A DNA stretch of 64,000 bases, taken from NCBI GenBank assembly GCA_022747635.1, contig JAKTNV010000007.1, positions 11,132,497 through 11,196,496 on the forward strand. The letters run 5' to 3'. Made by a program: the position numbers and the translations under genes. The notes beneath the pieces were generated by a model. It saw nothing but the letters and a program-made list of their open reading frames with translations, was not told the DNA's origin and made no database searches. The stretch comes from Hetaerina americana (Eukaryota > Arthropoda > Insecta > Odonata > Calopterygidae). Positions within the stretch are counted from its first letter, which is position 1; each line of letters begins with the position of its first letter. Below, piece by piece: positions 23,167 to 36,855 of the stretch.

Positions 23167-23212
23167 TATATATATATACACACACACACACTATACATAT
23201 ATACACGTAAGT
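23167..23212. repeat. (TA)n-(CA)n microsatellite
   Basis: Short TA run, then CA, then TA-like ending. Confidence 0.9.
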
Positions 23213-23239
23213 ATTAGAGAGCAAATAATTCTGTTGAGT

Positions 23240-24170
23240 TCTTCCCCGTCTCTTTGAGAGCAGTTCGTCCCCGCGCCCACCAAACCCCGAGCCTTTCCAG
23301 CCCGCGCTCCTCCGACCCCGACCTCTTTCGTCAACCTCGGCCCTCGACCGCCCGCACCCCCCTCCATGCCCCCAGCCAACCCCTGCTGGGGGTTCCTGCG
23401 TAGGCAGTCACCCTTTGAGAGCCGCTCCCCTGCCTTCCAACCCGGCCCCCGCCCAGCGCCCCCGCTCGCCTCCCTCCCCGCCCCATACAACTCCCCGACG
23501 AGCCCTCGACCCCCAGGAACCAATGACGCACCTGCGCGGTGTTTCTGCTGCTAGGAGACCCTCGCCCCGCACCCCCTCTCCCCTTGCCTTCTCCTACTCC
23601 CTCCCCCTCCCTCCACCCCTCCCCAGTCTTAATAAATCTATTTGGGGAAGGCTTGGAAGTGATGGGGAAGGTTGGAAGATGGTTACGAAGTCTGCCGAGG
23701 GTTGGTTCATGGGTGGCGGAATTAAGAATCCTCAATAATGTTTATGCTTGTTTTTCGCCTCCTCCCAATCCTTCCTCGGCCTCTTCCAACCATCCAGCGC
23801 TCCACCCGACCGCCGCGAATATGAATTATTTCTCTGCCTTTCCTTTATTTCGTTCCTCGGCCGCTTCTCTCGCGGATCGGAATAAGTTGGAGGCTCCGAG
23901 GACAATCCTCCCTCCCCCAGCCACCCCCTGGTCCATCCTCTTTCTCGCACTTCTCTCTCTCTCTCTCTCCCAACTCCCAAACCCCACCGCACTCCTGGGG
24001 AGTTTATTTTTTTACGCGAGACGACTTGATTTGATTTTTGCCCCCTTCCCCCCAACTCAGTCCTTCCCGCATCGGGGTTTCCGGCCGGGTTTTCCTTTCG
24101 CATTATCCCTCTCACCCGCTTCCCTTACTCCCACGTGTTTATTCTTTCCATTTATTATTATTATATTGCT
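23240..24170. other. C/T-rich low-complexity block
   Basis: Cytosine- and thymine-rich throughout on the plus strand, with a (CT) run near 23952-23970. Open frames of 107-249 codons on plus and 110-134 on minus encode proline/serine- or glycine/arginine-rich text with no domain. One of them runs on into the (TA)n array. I read this as non-coding. Confidence 0.6.
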
Positions 24171-24211
24171 CGTGGTGGATATATTTTATTTCAGGATCTC
24201 CCACTCTATTA

Positions 24212-24220
24212 CTATATATA

Positions 24221-24262
<42 letters not shown>

Positions 24263-24297
24263 GTACATACATACATAAACATATATAATAACACACA

Positions 24298-24382
<85 letters not shown>

Positions 24383-24387
24383 TTATT

Positions 24388-24420
<33 letters not shown>
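24212..24420. repeat. compound TA/CA/TTTA/GT microsatellite
   Basis: TA arrays interrupted by ACACACGTACATAC-type sequence, a short TTTA run near 24378-24390, and a GT tail. Confidence 0.95.
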
Positions 24421-24627
24421 ACCCCTCCGTTCTTCATTTCCTCCGATTAAAACACCCGCTCTCCCACACCACGTCACTCCGGATTGCGGCCGTCGTTCCG
24501 AATGACTGAATCTATGCTCTCTCTTTCTCTCCCTGTCTCACTATTCCAACACCCTCACCCCAATGCCTTGGCACTTCCCCTTTTTTGCCCCTCCCACCAT
24601 CCTTTTGACTCTATCTACACAAACGCG

Positions 24628-24630
<3 letters not shown>

Positions 24631-24667
<37 letters not shown>
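24631..24667. repeat. (TA)n microsatellite
   Basis: About 36 bp of TA. Confidence 0.95.
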
Positions 24668-24670
<3 letters not shown>

Positions 24671-25084
24671 CTCACGCCAATAGGCTTCATTTCATTTCTG
24701 TCCTGTTTTTTCACGGTCTTTCGTCTGGGGATTTCGAGAGAATTTTCTGGACCATTTTTTTCTCACTTTTCAGGGCTCAATGAAGCGGAGGATGATATCA
24801 GTTTGGCGGTTATGTGCACACACCTGCTCGCAAGCACGTACAGTTTTGTTTCTAAATACAAATAAATATAGTACTTAGAAAACGCGTAAAGAAGTTTGTC
24901 ATGACGTGATAATTACCGAGTGGTTTGATGTGAGACAAAGGCAAACACATGAATAAAGTAATACTTAAGTAACTGATAAGTTATCATCGGCTCAGGGGTT
25001 GGGGTAGCCAACTTCTGAAATTAATAGTTCTCAAATTTAGAAGACGCTACCAATGTACTTTGTGCGCCTTCCAGACAAGGTAAT

Positions 25085-25185
25085 ATATCTCTATACATAT
25101 ACATGTATGTACATGTATATGTATATTATATATGTATACATATATATATATATGTATATAAATATGTGTGTATATACATATTTAT
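25085..25185. repeat. degenerate TA/TGTA microsatellite
   Basis: Mixture of TATA, CATG and TGTA units, older than the pure arrays. Confidence 0.85.
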
Positions 25186-28100
25186 TATTTGAATGAAAGT
25201 TAAATCAAGCAAATCTGAGAATTCCTTCATTTGAAGTTCATTTTTATGTGTTCTGTAATTTTGGAATTCTCTAAGTATTTCTCAAATTTTTTCGCTTGTC
25301 GAACTACAATAATCTTACCGTTACCAAATTCATCTTTTTAAGCCACCCTTTCTCCACCTGGATTAACATGATTATTTGAAAAACTATATCGATAGTGAAA
25401 TACACCTATCCGAAATTTTTTACTCAGACAAGAATATGTTGAATATTCAACAAATAACTCTTATTATTTTACGCATTTTTTGTTCATTCCACTTGATTGC
25501 TTGTAAAAAAGTAATTTCCGACGTCAATGTGTGGTGCAAAGTAAAATAGCTTGTCATATTAATGTAATTTTCTATGCCTTCTTCTATGACCTTGACTCAT
25601 ACTGTTGACGAGGAACAGTCAAGGCGGCTGGAGCAATTTATCCAATCAGGATTGAAAGAGAGCGGCAATTCAAAGCTTTTGAAGTCCAAAATTATTCCTG
25701 GCCTATTTTTTCTCGTCAACAGTTCTGCGAAAAAGAACTTTGCTCCAATTTACTTATCATATCTCGACGTGTTTCATAATCACTCGTAGCTTTACTTCTC
25801 TTGTCTCGCAGTTGATGGCGCCATTCGTTTACAAATAGATGGGCATGGGGCCATCCGATTCGAGCTTGTAAATGCCCGTCAGAATTGCCTCTTACTTTAG
25901 TGGGTATGAATGCATATGGCTTTTGTGGGGCTAGTGAATGAATCCGAACGTACAATGACGAAATCCGCAATGAGATTTTTGAAAAAAAATGTAATTTTGT
26001 GGTAGACTTCACGCTTGGTATTAAAACAACCCACCAATAAAAATCTATAACTTGTTTGGCACACATATTTTCCGATATATCAGTACGGGGCGTTGGAAAA
26101 CCTTAATTTTAATCAATAATGGAATATATAACGGATCCGTCATTTTATATCACTAACTTTTACAGTAAATTCATCAGGCTATTCTTACAATGAGGTACAT
26201 TTTGTGACAGGACGCTGTGTGCATACTCTTCTGGGAAGTGATCTCACTCCCTATGTTGATTATTACAAACCACATACGATGAAACTCATTGTAGTCAACA
26301 ACATCTAATGAGAAGTAGCAATAACCCGAAAGGACACGAGGGAATGCAAAAATTGTCATCGGTAGTTGGATTCTCCAAAGGTATATTTCCAATAAAAAGT
26401 CATCGTAGTTACTCACCGGTAATCTTTGAGAAAACGCACGGAATTGAGATAAATATAATATTACGTTAAACACCGTTTATGTTTGAAGTGATTCAACGTC
26501 GTGTTTGGAAAAACTCTCTAAATAAGCCACGTTCAACAAAATAATTTTATCCCAGGGCAATTTAAGTCGCTACAATTTGTTTCGAAAGCATGCATGTGGC
26601 AGTAATTTTATCGACATTCTTTTACTGGCACGGGTTTTTAGATTAATTTGTAATCACTGTTTTTCAACCTAAGAATTTTTTCATAGTAACATGTAAATAA
26701 AGAAAATATACGTCATATATTTTCCCATAGGGACTCGTGTAGTCGGAGATAAAAAACCGACAATGTTATGGAGTTTAGTTGATGAATATTTGATCTAAAT
26801 TAGCAGTATTTCACAGCAGTAGTTTGCAATAATTCAATAAATGTAATTTATCTGCAACTCAAGCGGTTGAAGGGAAAGAACATGCGGGGACGCTTGTATT
26901 TACATTAATCTAGTAGATAGTACAGAAAGAGAAGATTGTATCTGATTCAGATCCGGATACTCAACAGTTTTAGTGGACTTCAAAAGATTTCTTTAGATCT
27001 CATTAATTGCTTCATGATACAAATATTTAAGAGAAATTTTTCACTGTGCCGACACAACCTCCAATATAATTAGTCCTGTATTGAAAAAAATAAATTCAGA
27101 GGATTTATGAATGGTCAAGAGTTAAACGGCAGTTAAATTATTTATCATTCGACGGATCAATTCTGTGTAGTTATCAACTTTTAGAAAAAGAAATAACGTA
27201 CCCAAATATAGGTTTACAAAAAAGGTATTGTTATATTAACTGATAACGGAGTTTGCTTTATTTCTAAAATGTTTTTTGAATAGATAGATTTGTTTAGTAA
27301 AATATCTTATATAAATTCCATAGCCACACGTACTATAGAGGTGTTTATGCATAGTTTACCTATTTTTGCCGCTCAGGTGCCCTTCCATCCCCGTCCTAAG
27401 CAAAAAACCAGTCTCATTGAGGTCTTCGTTTTAACTCGCAGCATGGGAAGATGCACTCTGACCTATAACCTGTAGGATTCCATGCGGACGCTTTACTGCG
27501 GACTTAAATCGATAACCGCGATGACACGGTGCGTTGAATTATAAACGACAGCCTTTCCATTCCAGGGGAAAACGTTCTAGTGCTCCAAAAGTTAAGTATC
27601 CAAGAGATTGGGTATTAAAAATGTTACGAAAATGCACGAAACATTCGATCGGATATTTTGAACCGTAGCGTCGGACGAAGGGCTCCCCCATTACGCGCTC
27701 TCAGCTAAATGCAGAAAGGGACCCTAATTGTATTGGGCGTTACGAAAACTCATTTTTTCAAAAGAGGGTGGATTCTTTCTCTTCCTTCCAAATCCCCCCT
27801 CCGACATCCCTCTATCCCAGCTACCCGGTCGACCGGTCTCCTTCTGGGGACGCCCGCTTCTCACCCCGACCCCTCGGCTTGTGAAAACGCAGGTGTTCCC
27901 TAACTTTCCCAACCCCTAGCACTTAAAGGGATTATGCAAAAATGACCCGCAAAACCTTACGCGCATCCATAATCGAATTTCTCTTTGACGGGGTCGCAAA
28001 GATGAGTGCGCGGTAGGCGAGTGCGCGGTAGGCGAGTGCGTTTGTGTGTGCGTGTGTTCCGGTGTTCCGCGCTGGGAAAAAGACCGGTGTGGTAGCCTAC

Positions 28101-31100
28101 CCGAACCGTCATTATATTTTCCGGATTCAATTACAGATCTCTCGAGTAGGAAGATGACATTCTTCTATTCGAGCAACGTAATTAGTTAAGGAGTGTGCCC
28201 TAAAGTTGATGGGGTCTTGCTAACTCAAATCTCACACGAGATGAAAGTGTTTCGATGAGGTGGCGAGTGCCAGTACTTTCGGTTTGGTGTGCAGCGACCT
28301 GCCCTCCCTCTCCCCTACGGGCTCGATTAGAGTTCACCGAAAAGAAACGCTCGGGTGGAGAGTCTAACGGTCGAAGATTAATACCACCCGTTGATAAAAT
28401 CAATCTTCGATCGCTATCCGGCCCCGAATCGCTCCGATGGCCCCGGATTATTTCGACGAATCTACGAGCTTGACGAGGGACTGGAGGGATACAGTCGTGA
28501 TTACAATTCTTTTCCCCGGTTCGGAGTTTGCATGATTATTTCCCTGCAAATGAAAGAGCTGTTCAAAAAGACCGCAGGCTACGGCATACCTGAAACAATC
28601 AAATATCAATCAATTAATCCTTTAGTTTTTGGTTGTAAACTCTTGAATTTTACGTAAACTACGATCTCCTATTACGTTGTATTTGTTGAAAGATTAAGCA
28701 TAATCAATGAAAAATTAAAAAATTTAACTTTATTCGAATAGGCAATAGAATAAAATTGAGCTGGGTTAACGAATCTATCAAGTCATTGCAGTCAACCAAC
28801 TTATTATTTTCCTTAAACAGACTTTAAACAAATAAAATCATCCGGACTACTGCCTCTTGTTTCTACAAATATTATCAATAAAGTTAGGTCCCTGCATACC
28901 AATATCCACCCATATAGGAATTACATTTGGTCCATATATGATTATTGTATCGTTTGGCTATATCACATGCATGTTTTTGTTGCAAATTATAAATGATGTA
29001 ATACAATCACTCGCGAACCGAGTTCACAGTGTGCATAGCTAAATCATAGTCATTCCACGCTAAGATGTTTGTACTTAAGTAAGTGCTACCTTTGTTGCAT
29101 GTGCTTAACAAAATGACAAGGGAAAAAACGCGTCCATGTCATCTGTGTGCGTGCTAAAATACGCATGAGAAATGGAATGAATAAATGAACATGCAAACAA
29201 TGTTGTTTTTAAAAAGCGTGACTTTCAACAAAAGATAATTGAATTTTTTGGCCATTTGGTTTGATCATCAAGAGCCATGCACGGTGTTGATGGGCGATGC
29301 AGAATTGATCCACTTTGGTGATCATTCGGTGTTCGAGAATGAAAAATGATCATTGGAACATACATTTATTGGGAAACTACTGTTTCACTCATCAGTTGGT
29401 GATACCACGAAGAAATTTCATGTTGATGTCGCCACCACCATCGGAATAAATCTCTTTCCGCCTGGCCTTTGTGTAAAAGATTTTCAAGGGTAAACTCGTC
29501 CGGTAAGATCAGCAGCTGTATGCAATATATTTAAATTAAAAAAGCCGCTTTATAAAATTATGAAGCATAAAACCCATGTTGAAAGTAACCAAGTCCATTT
29601 AATGAAGAAATAACAAGAAATAAATTGAAACCTTCAGCAAAGTTAATAGGATTTCTTTCTTTTTTTTTAACAGGTTGAATTTGTACAATATTCAGCCCCG
29701 GCCTACAGAGAAGGCTCTTCCCCCACTCAAATTTCTGAATCAAAATTTCTTAGTCAGAATATTAGACCAAAGAAGAGATATTTATAATAGAATTTTATCA
29801 ATACAAAATATTAAATTTAAAATGTGAAGTTAGAAAATTTTTAATTGCCTCCTGAGAAAATTATCACCATATCTTTGAGACCGAATATGCAATAATATAA
29901 TAGCAGCTCCTTTGCTTTCCAAACAGGTATATGCCATGCTGATTATAACAACTGAAGTTTTGTTTGATATGCGTAAAACTTACATTCTGAGAGATTCAAA
30001 CGCATAGCCTCTGAATAAACCGCTCACGTTCAAGACAGAATATCATAAAATATTTGCGGCGTACGATACACTTTCATGCAGTTTTTTCATCACAAAAAGA
30101 CGTGTATACGAGTATATTTCAAGGGTAAGCTTCAATAAAATGCAAAAATGAACATTTTGCCGTACTTAAAGTTTTTGAGATCATTTCATACTGATAAAAC
30201 GAATTTCGAGCTCTTAACAGAAAAGGCATTTAGAAACTGGGTTCCGCAGAAGACTGCGCGCGCAAGGAAGGATACGCCTTTTTGAGAAAAACTGGAATGG
30301 TATGGGACAAAAAAACACGGAAAAGTTTAAGTATTTCGGTCTCCGTCAAAAGTTTACAGACGAGAAAATATGCGAGAGGAAGAGAGCGAATAAATTCTTA
30401 CCGGAGCACAAGATACTTGTGGAAAGAGGTGCCTACTGTGTGTAAGGGTAGGAGAGTATCAGGATGGTTACAATTTCCTCATGGTGGCATGAAGGAAAAG
30501 CAGGAATTAGGAGGAATCGATGGTGGTGTGATCCTGCGGGCTCAGAGGAAACGTTTTAGGGAGCGACAAAAAATAAAGCGAGATTTAGCGAAAGGAGTAG
30601 GATAGATTTAAAACGGTTACCAGGAAAGAAGCTTATGGGAATAAAAGTTACGGTTAAAATGAATTGAGGGTATTAATGATAGTATCTATATCATCTAAGT
30701 ACCTCAAGAGAACAATATAAAAAAAATAAACTTCCCAGCATACACAAGAATGGAGTTATTCAAACGAAAATAGTGAGAAATAGAAGAGTAACCGTGAGAT
30801 ATCAGGTACGATAGAGATAAGGTAGATCTGGGATATTTTAGAAATCGGAAATCATTGAACGGAATTCAAGCATAAAAATTAACGGAGGTTATTTGAAAAA
30901 TTCATATTTATTCAAAATTATTCGCGGGAAATCCGATTTAAATTCAAGTATCCGATCCATACACCATTTGAGGATTTCGTTACATTTTACGTATAGTAAT
31001 GGAGGATCAAAACAATAGAAGAAGAGAGTGACGAAGACGACAGCGGTTTCCATTAAATAATTTATTGAGTGGAAAATTGTAATATTTTTCGTTTATGTTA

Positions 31101-33367
31101 TTATGAAACAGTTCCACCGCATCACACCTGACTCTATAATCTATATAAGAAGAGAGATTCTATAAATCCATTTCAACTATGACTCTCCTTTCCAAAAGCC
31201 CCTGCTCTCCTCACCATTTTGAATCCCTCCTCCTCTCTCTCTCTCTTAATCTCAGTTATCTATTGATAAGCAAAAAAATATATTTTGCTCGCACTGCCCT
31301 AATAGAACTTGTACAAAATCCACTTAATATTGATTAATTTAGTTCAGAAAACATCCCTATGATGGTTTACCCGGTTATGAGATACAACGTATATACTTCA
31401 TAAGATCGGGTACCGGATAAGGAATGATGAGTAATAATACTCAATACAAGACAAGTAAAAGCATTAGGTAGATAACTTAAAGGTTTTGTTAACATAGAAG
31501 CGTAAAGTTAATGATAAGTTTTAGAACAATACGTAACTGCGGCATTGACTTTGTCTGCTTCACTGACTCATACTTCAATATTTGTCTATGTCATCATGTT
31601 ATTTACGAAAACTGAAAAACAATTACACAAACTAATATTTGAGAAATTGAAAGGAAAACCTCATATTTATCACGCCATACATACCTGAATACATAGCTGA
31701 AACAATAGCCACAGTAATAGGCGCAATTAGAGTATAAATAGCGCGCCAAAAGTTAGCGAGAAAATTAAATATGCGCCGAAACATAGCCGTGACAACAATT
31801 TACATTGATAACACCATCTATATTTAAAGCAACACCATTTTTCTATATTTTAATCGTGGAAAGCAACGCATCAAGCATTTTTATCCTAAAAATATGATGA
31901 ATAAAGTTGACATGCAGGAAAACTGAATTAACATAATCACAGGCTGGGAAAACATTTTGTACAAACGGTGTTCTTCCAATTACTAATTGATTTTGCATGG
32001 TCCAAGATAAATCTTATATTATCGTTGTTTTTGTCAAAATACCCCATAGAATCATGTGCCTTCAACTACCTGTTTTATTCCACTCAGCTGAGCATATTTT
32101 TTTTTCCGGGGTGTCCTAACCTTGCAAATCTGACCGGAAGACTCTGTTTCGAATTTTCATTGCAATCTCCATAGGATATCTCAGACAACATAAGGAATCA
32201 AACTGGTCTTCCTCGATGTTATGTATATATTTTACACGTCATGTGGCTTAGTACATGATGAACTATACCCTAGCATATTAAAAGAGCATTGGGCTTGACC
32301 ACTGTGGAGATACTTATATGCTACCACCGCGCCATTTAAAATAGATCCTCTTCATTTCCTGCCTTATATAAAATTATTCAATATATTACAGCTTTGAACA
32401 GCTCGGCTCTCATGCAAAAATATTTCCTCCGAATCCATGTACCCCAGAAACTATTTTACCCCGGTAACTTCCGCTATTCCCCAGTTCTTTTATCTCTTAT
32501 ATCCTATTTTTCACAGCCCTCTTCAATTGCGTCTCTGCAGCCTCCAATTGACACTTTTCGCCTCGCCGAATGTGAGATAAACACAACCGTACACTCTGTG
32601 ATTTTTTTTATTTTTTGTGGCTTTACTCAGTCTTTATTCTATTAGTTCAAGCTTTTAAAAAACTGGAAATATTGCTGTCACAAAGTGAATATGTATGATA
32701 GACAACGCACAAAACATTCGTATAATAGTCGTATATAGAATATATATAATGAAACTTATTTGGTAGACCTAAATGTATATTTATATCTGCTTGTGTAACA
32801 TAAATCCCTTTCATGAGTAGTGCGTATTTTGCTGAAAAGAATTAAATACATACGTATCGTACATCGTAAATTTAATAAGAAAATACGTATAATATTGATA
32901 TTGGGCTGCTTACTGAAACCTCTGGTGGAGAAAGGAATATTTGCGAGTTAACTTTCATGATACTAAATTCAATATGTTAAAAGAAATATAAACAGCACTG
33001 TTATTAATTCACCGGGAGAAAATTATTTTTACTATCCCATCCCGTAAACGAACATGTGAATATCCAATTTGACTTTGCTAAAAATTAATCAAAAAGAAGT
33101 GTCACGAGATATGGTAGGCAATTATTTCAAAGTCAGATATCGTTTGCTGACGGACGAAAATTGAAAATAAATTGCTAATGTCGTTTTAGAAACGTGAAAG
33201 TCTACCTAAAAATTGCATCTAAGTTGAAAATAATTAATATCCTTTTTTATTAATGGCGCGGAATTCCACTAAAAGGAAAGATCCCAGGCTTTATTCCAGG
33301 TAATAGGGTTTACGCAGTTAATCCGCATTTGAATTGACATGCCGTTCAGATCTACAGTATTCTAACC
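25186..33367. other. long AT-rich stretch without recognisable features
   Basis: Frames are short (at most 116 codons) and motif-free. At 28010-28045 a 15-bp unit (GAGTGCGCGGTAGGC) repeats about 2.5 times. The GC-richer patch 27660-28510 contains no exon I can support. Confidence 0.5.
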
Positions 33368-33632
33368 ACTCAAAATTTCAACCGCGTAGTAAGGTGATAT
33401 TCGTCCAGTTAACTTGTTAAAGGTTAACATTTTTAAAATAACCTCTTGAAAATTATGTTTTTATGCACGTGGAAACCAGTCAAATGATTGCAATAACAGT
33501 GTTTATTAGTTCAAATTGGTTTATATTTAAAAAGTGATCAAGCAGCAAATAAACTGGTAATTGAAAAATTTAAAGTATGCATCTATATATATATATAAAT
33601 ATATATATATACATATATATATAAATATATAA

Positions 33633-33685
<53 letters not shown>

Positions 33686-33702
33686 CATATATATATATAT
33701 AC

Positions 33703-33735
<33 letters not shown>

Positions 33736-33736
33736 C

Positions 33737-33804
<68 letters not shown>

Positions 33805-34023
33805 ATAGATGCATACTTTAAATTTTTCAATTACCAGTTTATTTGCTGCTTGATCACTTTTTAAATATAAACCAATTTGAACTAATAAACACTTTTATTG
33901 CAATCATTTGACTGGTTTCCACGTGCATAAAAACATAATTTTCAAGAGGTTATTTTAAAAATGTTAACCTTTATCAAGTTAACTGGACGAATATCACCTT
34001 ACTACGCGGTTGAAATTTTGAGT
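33368..34023. repeat. near-perfect palindrome with 216-bp arms and a TA core
   Basis: 33368-33583 and 33808-34023 are reverse complements with two mismatches: T versus A in the TTGTTAAAGG region of the left arm, and C versus A in its ATAACAGTG region. The core is about 224 bp of TA with CATA, TAAA and CATACATAC interruptions. The arms are unique AT-rich DNA with no coding or transposon signature. GTATGCAT followed by a TA array lies at both ends of the right arm. Confidence 0.95.
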
Positions 34024-34027
34024 ATGC

Positions 34028-34030
<3 letters not shown>

Positions 34031-34110
<80 letters not shown>

Positions 34111-34164
34111 TATATACATTATATGCATATCTATATATATATATATGCATGTATATATATATAT
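34031..34164. repeat. (TA)n microsatellite with GCATAT interruptions
   Basis: About 75 bp of pure TA and then mixed TATA/GCAT units. It begins just after the right arm of the palindrome. Confidence 0.94.
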
Positions 34165-35780
34165 TCTCCAATGATAACTATGCTTCTCCATTTTTACCTA
34201 CGAAGTGGTTACAATTCAAGCACAAAATGGTGACATAACTTTATTTGAATCTTTTTTCTTAAAACACAGTGGAAACTTAATTGGTTAATGGTTTTTTTTA
34301 AAAATGTGTGATATGATGTTTCGAGTATATATTGATTCATTTCATCCAATGGTACAATCATTTTTATAAACTAATTTATAAATTAATAAAATTCTTCAGA
34401 AAAAAGGGAAGGCATCGCCCAGCGGACCTTGACCTTCATTTAAGCACATTCATTCGCTTACCATGAAGTCATGTTCGTATTAGCTATGCTTATATCTGTC
34501 ACAGTTATTCTTTCAAAATGATTAAAATATGAACGAATCAAAGAAATTTAGGCATTGGCTTTTTATTAACCTAAAATCGATTCACATTTTACGCTGCAAG
34601 ATGTACACTGAAAGAGTCGTCGTAGGCAAACGTGGTCAATGTGACTTGAAAGAATTTAATGCTAATATAGAAATACTCGTATATCAGAGGCGAAATAGAT
34701 ATTGAAGAACAAAGAGAAGTAGATATGAAAGAAAAAAAAATCCTTCATAATCTTTACTTAATTTCTTTAATAATACCTAAAGAAAATTGTATCGCGTACG
34801 TAATGGAGATGTATATGTAGGTATGGATTTTATACCATAATGTCTATCCAGAGTATTCCATTCCATTATTAACTTTTAATCGAGGTTTATCTGGTTTCTC
34901 AGATGGTGTTTAGAAGGTTATTTTTATTTTTTTGCGCTAACCAATGTATTTTCAGCATTAGTTTACAATAGTTCCATCACTTTTGCCAGTAAACTATGCC
35001 AAACGAGTCGTTGAAAGCGAGCATGGCGCGGGTTCTATTGATTCCAGTCATGAACAAGAGCTAAAAATAATTATGAAGCGAAAGTAATTTTTATACTAAG
35101 TGGTGATTAACGCCTATTTCCATCTAAAATCGTGGTAGCAAATGGCTGCCTGCAACCCTGTTCCTCCGCAGTCAATCTCTCTTTATTATTTTTTCAACAT
35201 AATAATCAAACGAGGGTCACAGTTGAGCGGAATTATTTTCTCTCTATTTAAAATATACCTCATAGTCTGAATAATAGTAGGTTATCCAAAAGTACGCCTT
35301 AATTTTTTGAGGTTAAAGAGTTTAATTTCCATGTTTCTTTCCTCTGTTTTTTCTTCTGAGTATTTTTTTAAAAGAACTCATTTTTTCTAAATGGTTTTGC
35401 TTTCGAATTAGTAATTCTCAGTTGAAATAAATATACGGCAAACAAAATAAATGTCAATCTTTTCTGTCAAGGCGAACTGGTGCACTCTCACATAAATCAG
35501 GTCCAATACGCTGGTTTTTATGTCCTTGCACATCAAGCAGAAACTGAAGAAAGAGATTGAGTTTAGTGGAATGGAGTAAAGGAGATATGTAATCTGGATG
35601 AAAGCTTAGTAGTGATAAGCTATATTTGAGATGACTGTTCATACAAGGAAGTGCGTATATAGTTGAGGTTATTTGGTGAACGATTAGACAAATAAAAACT
35701 GGGGAGAACGGCACGGAGAAGGATATTTGGGAAGATGGTGTTCGTCTTGGAAACTGAATATTCGAAAACTGTTGCGACAT
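34165..35780. other. AT-rich DNA, nothing recognised
   Basis: No frame, repeat or regulatory element could be supported. Confidence 0.5.
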
Positions 35781-36300
35781 GGATTCAATACCCTACAACG
35801 GATGCGGGAGGATTTGCATATTTCCCCTAACTTTTCTTTTTTTGTATTCACTCGACGACTCCTGCCTTTGGCAAAATGGAAACTGAAAATAAATATGAAG
35901 AAAACCAAAGCTATGATAGTTTCTAGACACAGGGCAGGATCCCTTGGGATTTTTATAACGGGGGTAATAAAGGAAAAGCCAAGTGAAAGATTTCTCCCGC
36001 CTTGGGAGCGTAATTCCAGCAGAAAAATATACAAATCTTCAGTGAAAAGAAGGATAGCCTTGGATTAGATGGAAGAAAGGAAAATCATTTTTTTTGGGCA
36101 CGTTCTGCGGCATAACATTTCCTGGAAAATCTAATGAAGGGAATTGTACTAGAAAAAAGGAAGAAAAAGACCAAAAAATAAGTTTCTGGATGGCATAAAA
36201 AGTACTATGAGAATCACAACATGTAACGATATGAAAAGAGCAGCGATGGAGAGAGATATAGACATGGCTGCGACAGCAAGACTCGCCCTTTAGAATATGA
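35781..36300 (+). pseudogene. LINE reverse-transcriptase C-terminal relic (LINE-2)
   Basis: The plus strand reads KWKLKINMKKTKAMIVSR at 35873-35926, the GLKIN-x-x-KTK-x-M segment that follows the RT catalytic motif in many LINEs. After frame breaks come EERKIIFFGHVLRHN (36073 on), matching the x-x-x-FLGHVLRH motif, and GIKSTMRITTCNDMKRAAME (36197 on), the usual tail ending in a stop at 36292-36294. A short ATGATGATG run follows, a common LINE 3' end. Several frameshifts and stops make it non-functional, and the RT core lies further upstream and is lost. Confidence 0.82.
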
Positions 36301-36855
36301 TGATGACGTACTCCTACATCCAAGGCAGTGGCAATATTTATTATCGATTGAAAATTGATTTTTATTGGGTAAAATATTACGTTAAGTGAATGCAAGAGTT
36401 CACTAGAATTTGGCACCACAGAGAAATGGGAATAAAATACTAGAACCTGATGGATAGAAGAAAGACATAGAAACAAATCTGCAGAAGAAAGAAAATAGGA
36501 ATTATGAAGATCAGAGAAATTAGGAAGACCTTGTTCTTTCTAAGCATTACTAATGGTAAAAAAATTATACGCATCTAAAAATTATTGCGCGAGGTACTTA
36601 AGAATTTCGATGAGTGGCACAAGAAGTTCAAATCGCTGGAAAGCATTCCTAGAAGAATAAAGCCCTTGTCACATTGAATATGACAGCAACGTTTACAAGG
36701 AATACACAAGATTTTTAGAAAGGACCAATCTCTCAACGACGTGGCTCAGCTTATGCTTAAAAGGGATAATAAAAGATGCTAAGGGGCATGGACAAAAAAT
36801 TAAAATAATCGACAATGCAGAAATTAATGATGAGAGTGATGGGAATAAATTAATA
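36301..36855. other. AT-rich spacer between two tail-to-tail LINE relics
   Basis: No motif recognised. It may contain untranslated LINE sequence. Confidence 0.45.

Noticed and set aside
23240..24288. 249-codon proline-rich frame
   Set aside because: It lies in C/T-rich low-complexity DNA and runs on into a (TA)n array; overlapping frames exist on the other strand.
26174..26473. 99-codon minus-strand frame
   Set aside because: No recognisable family and no supporting splice or promoter context.
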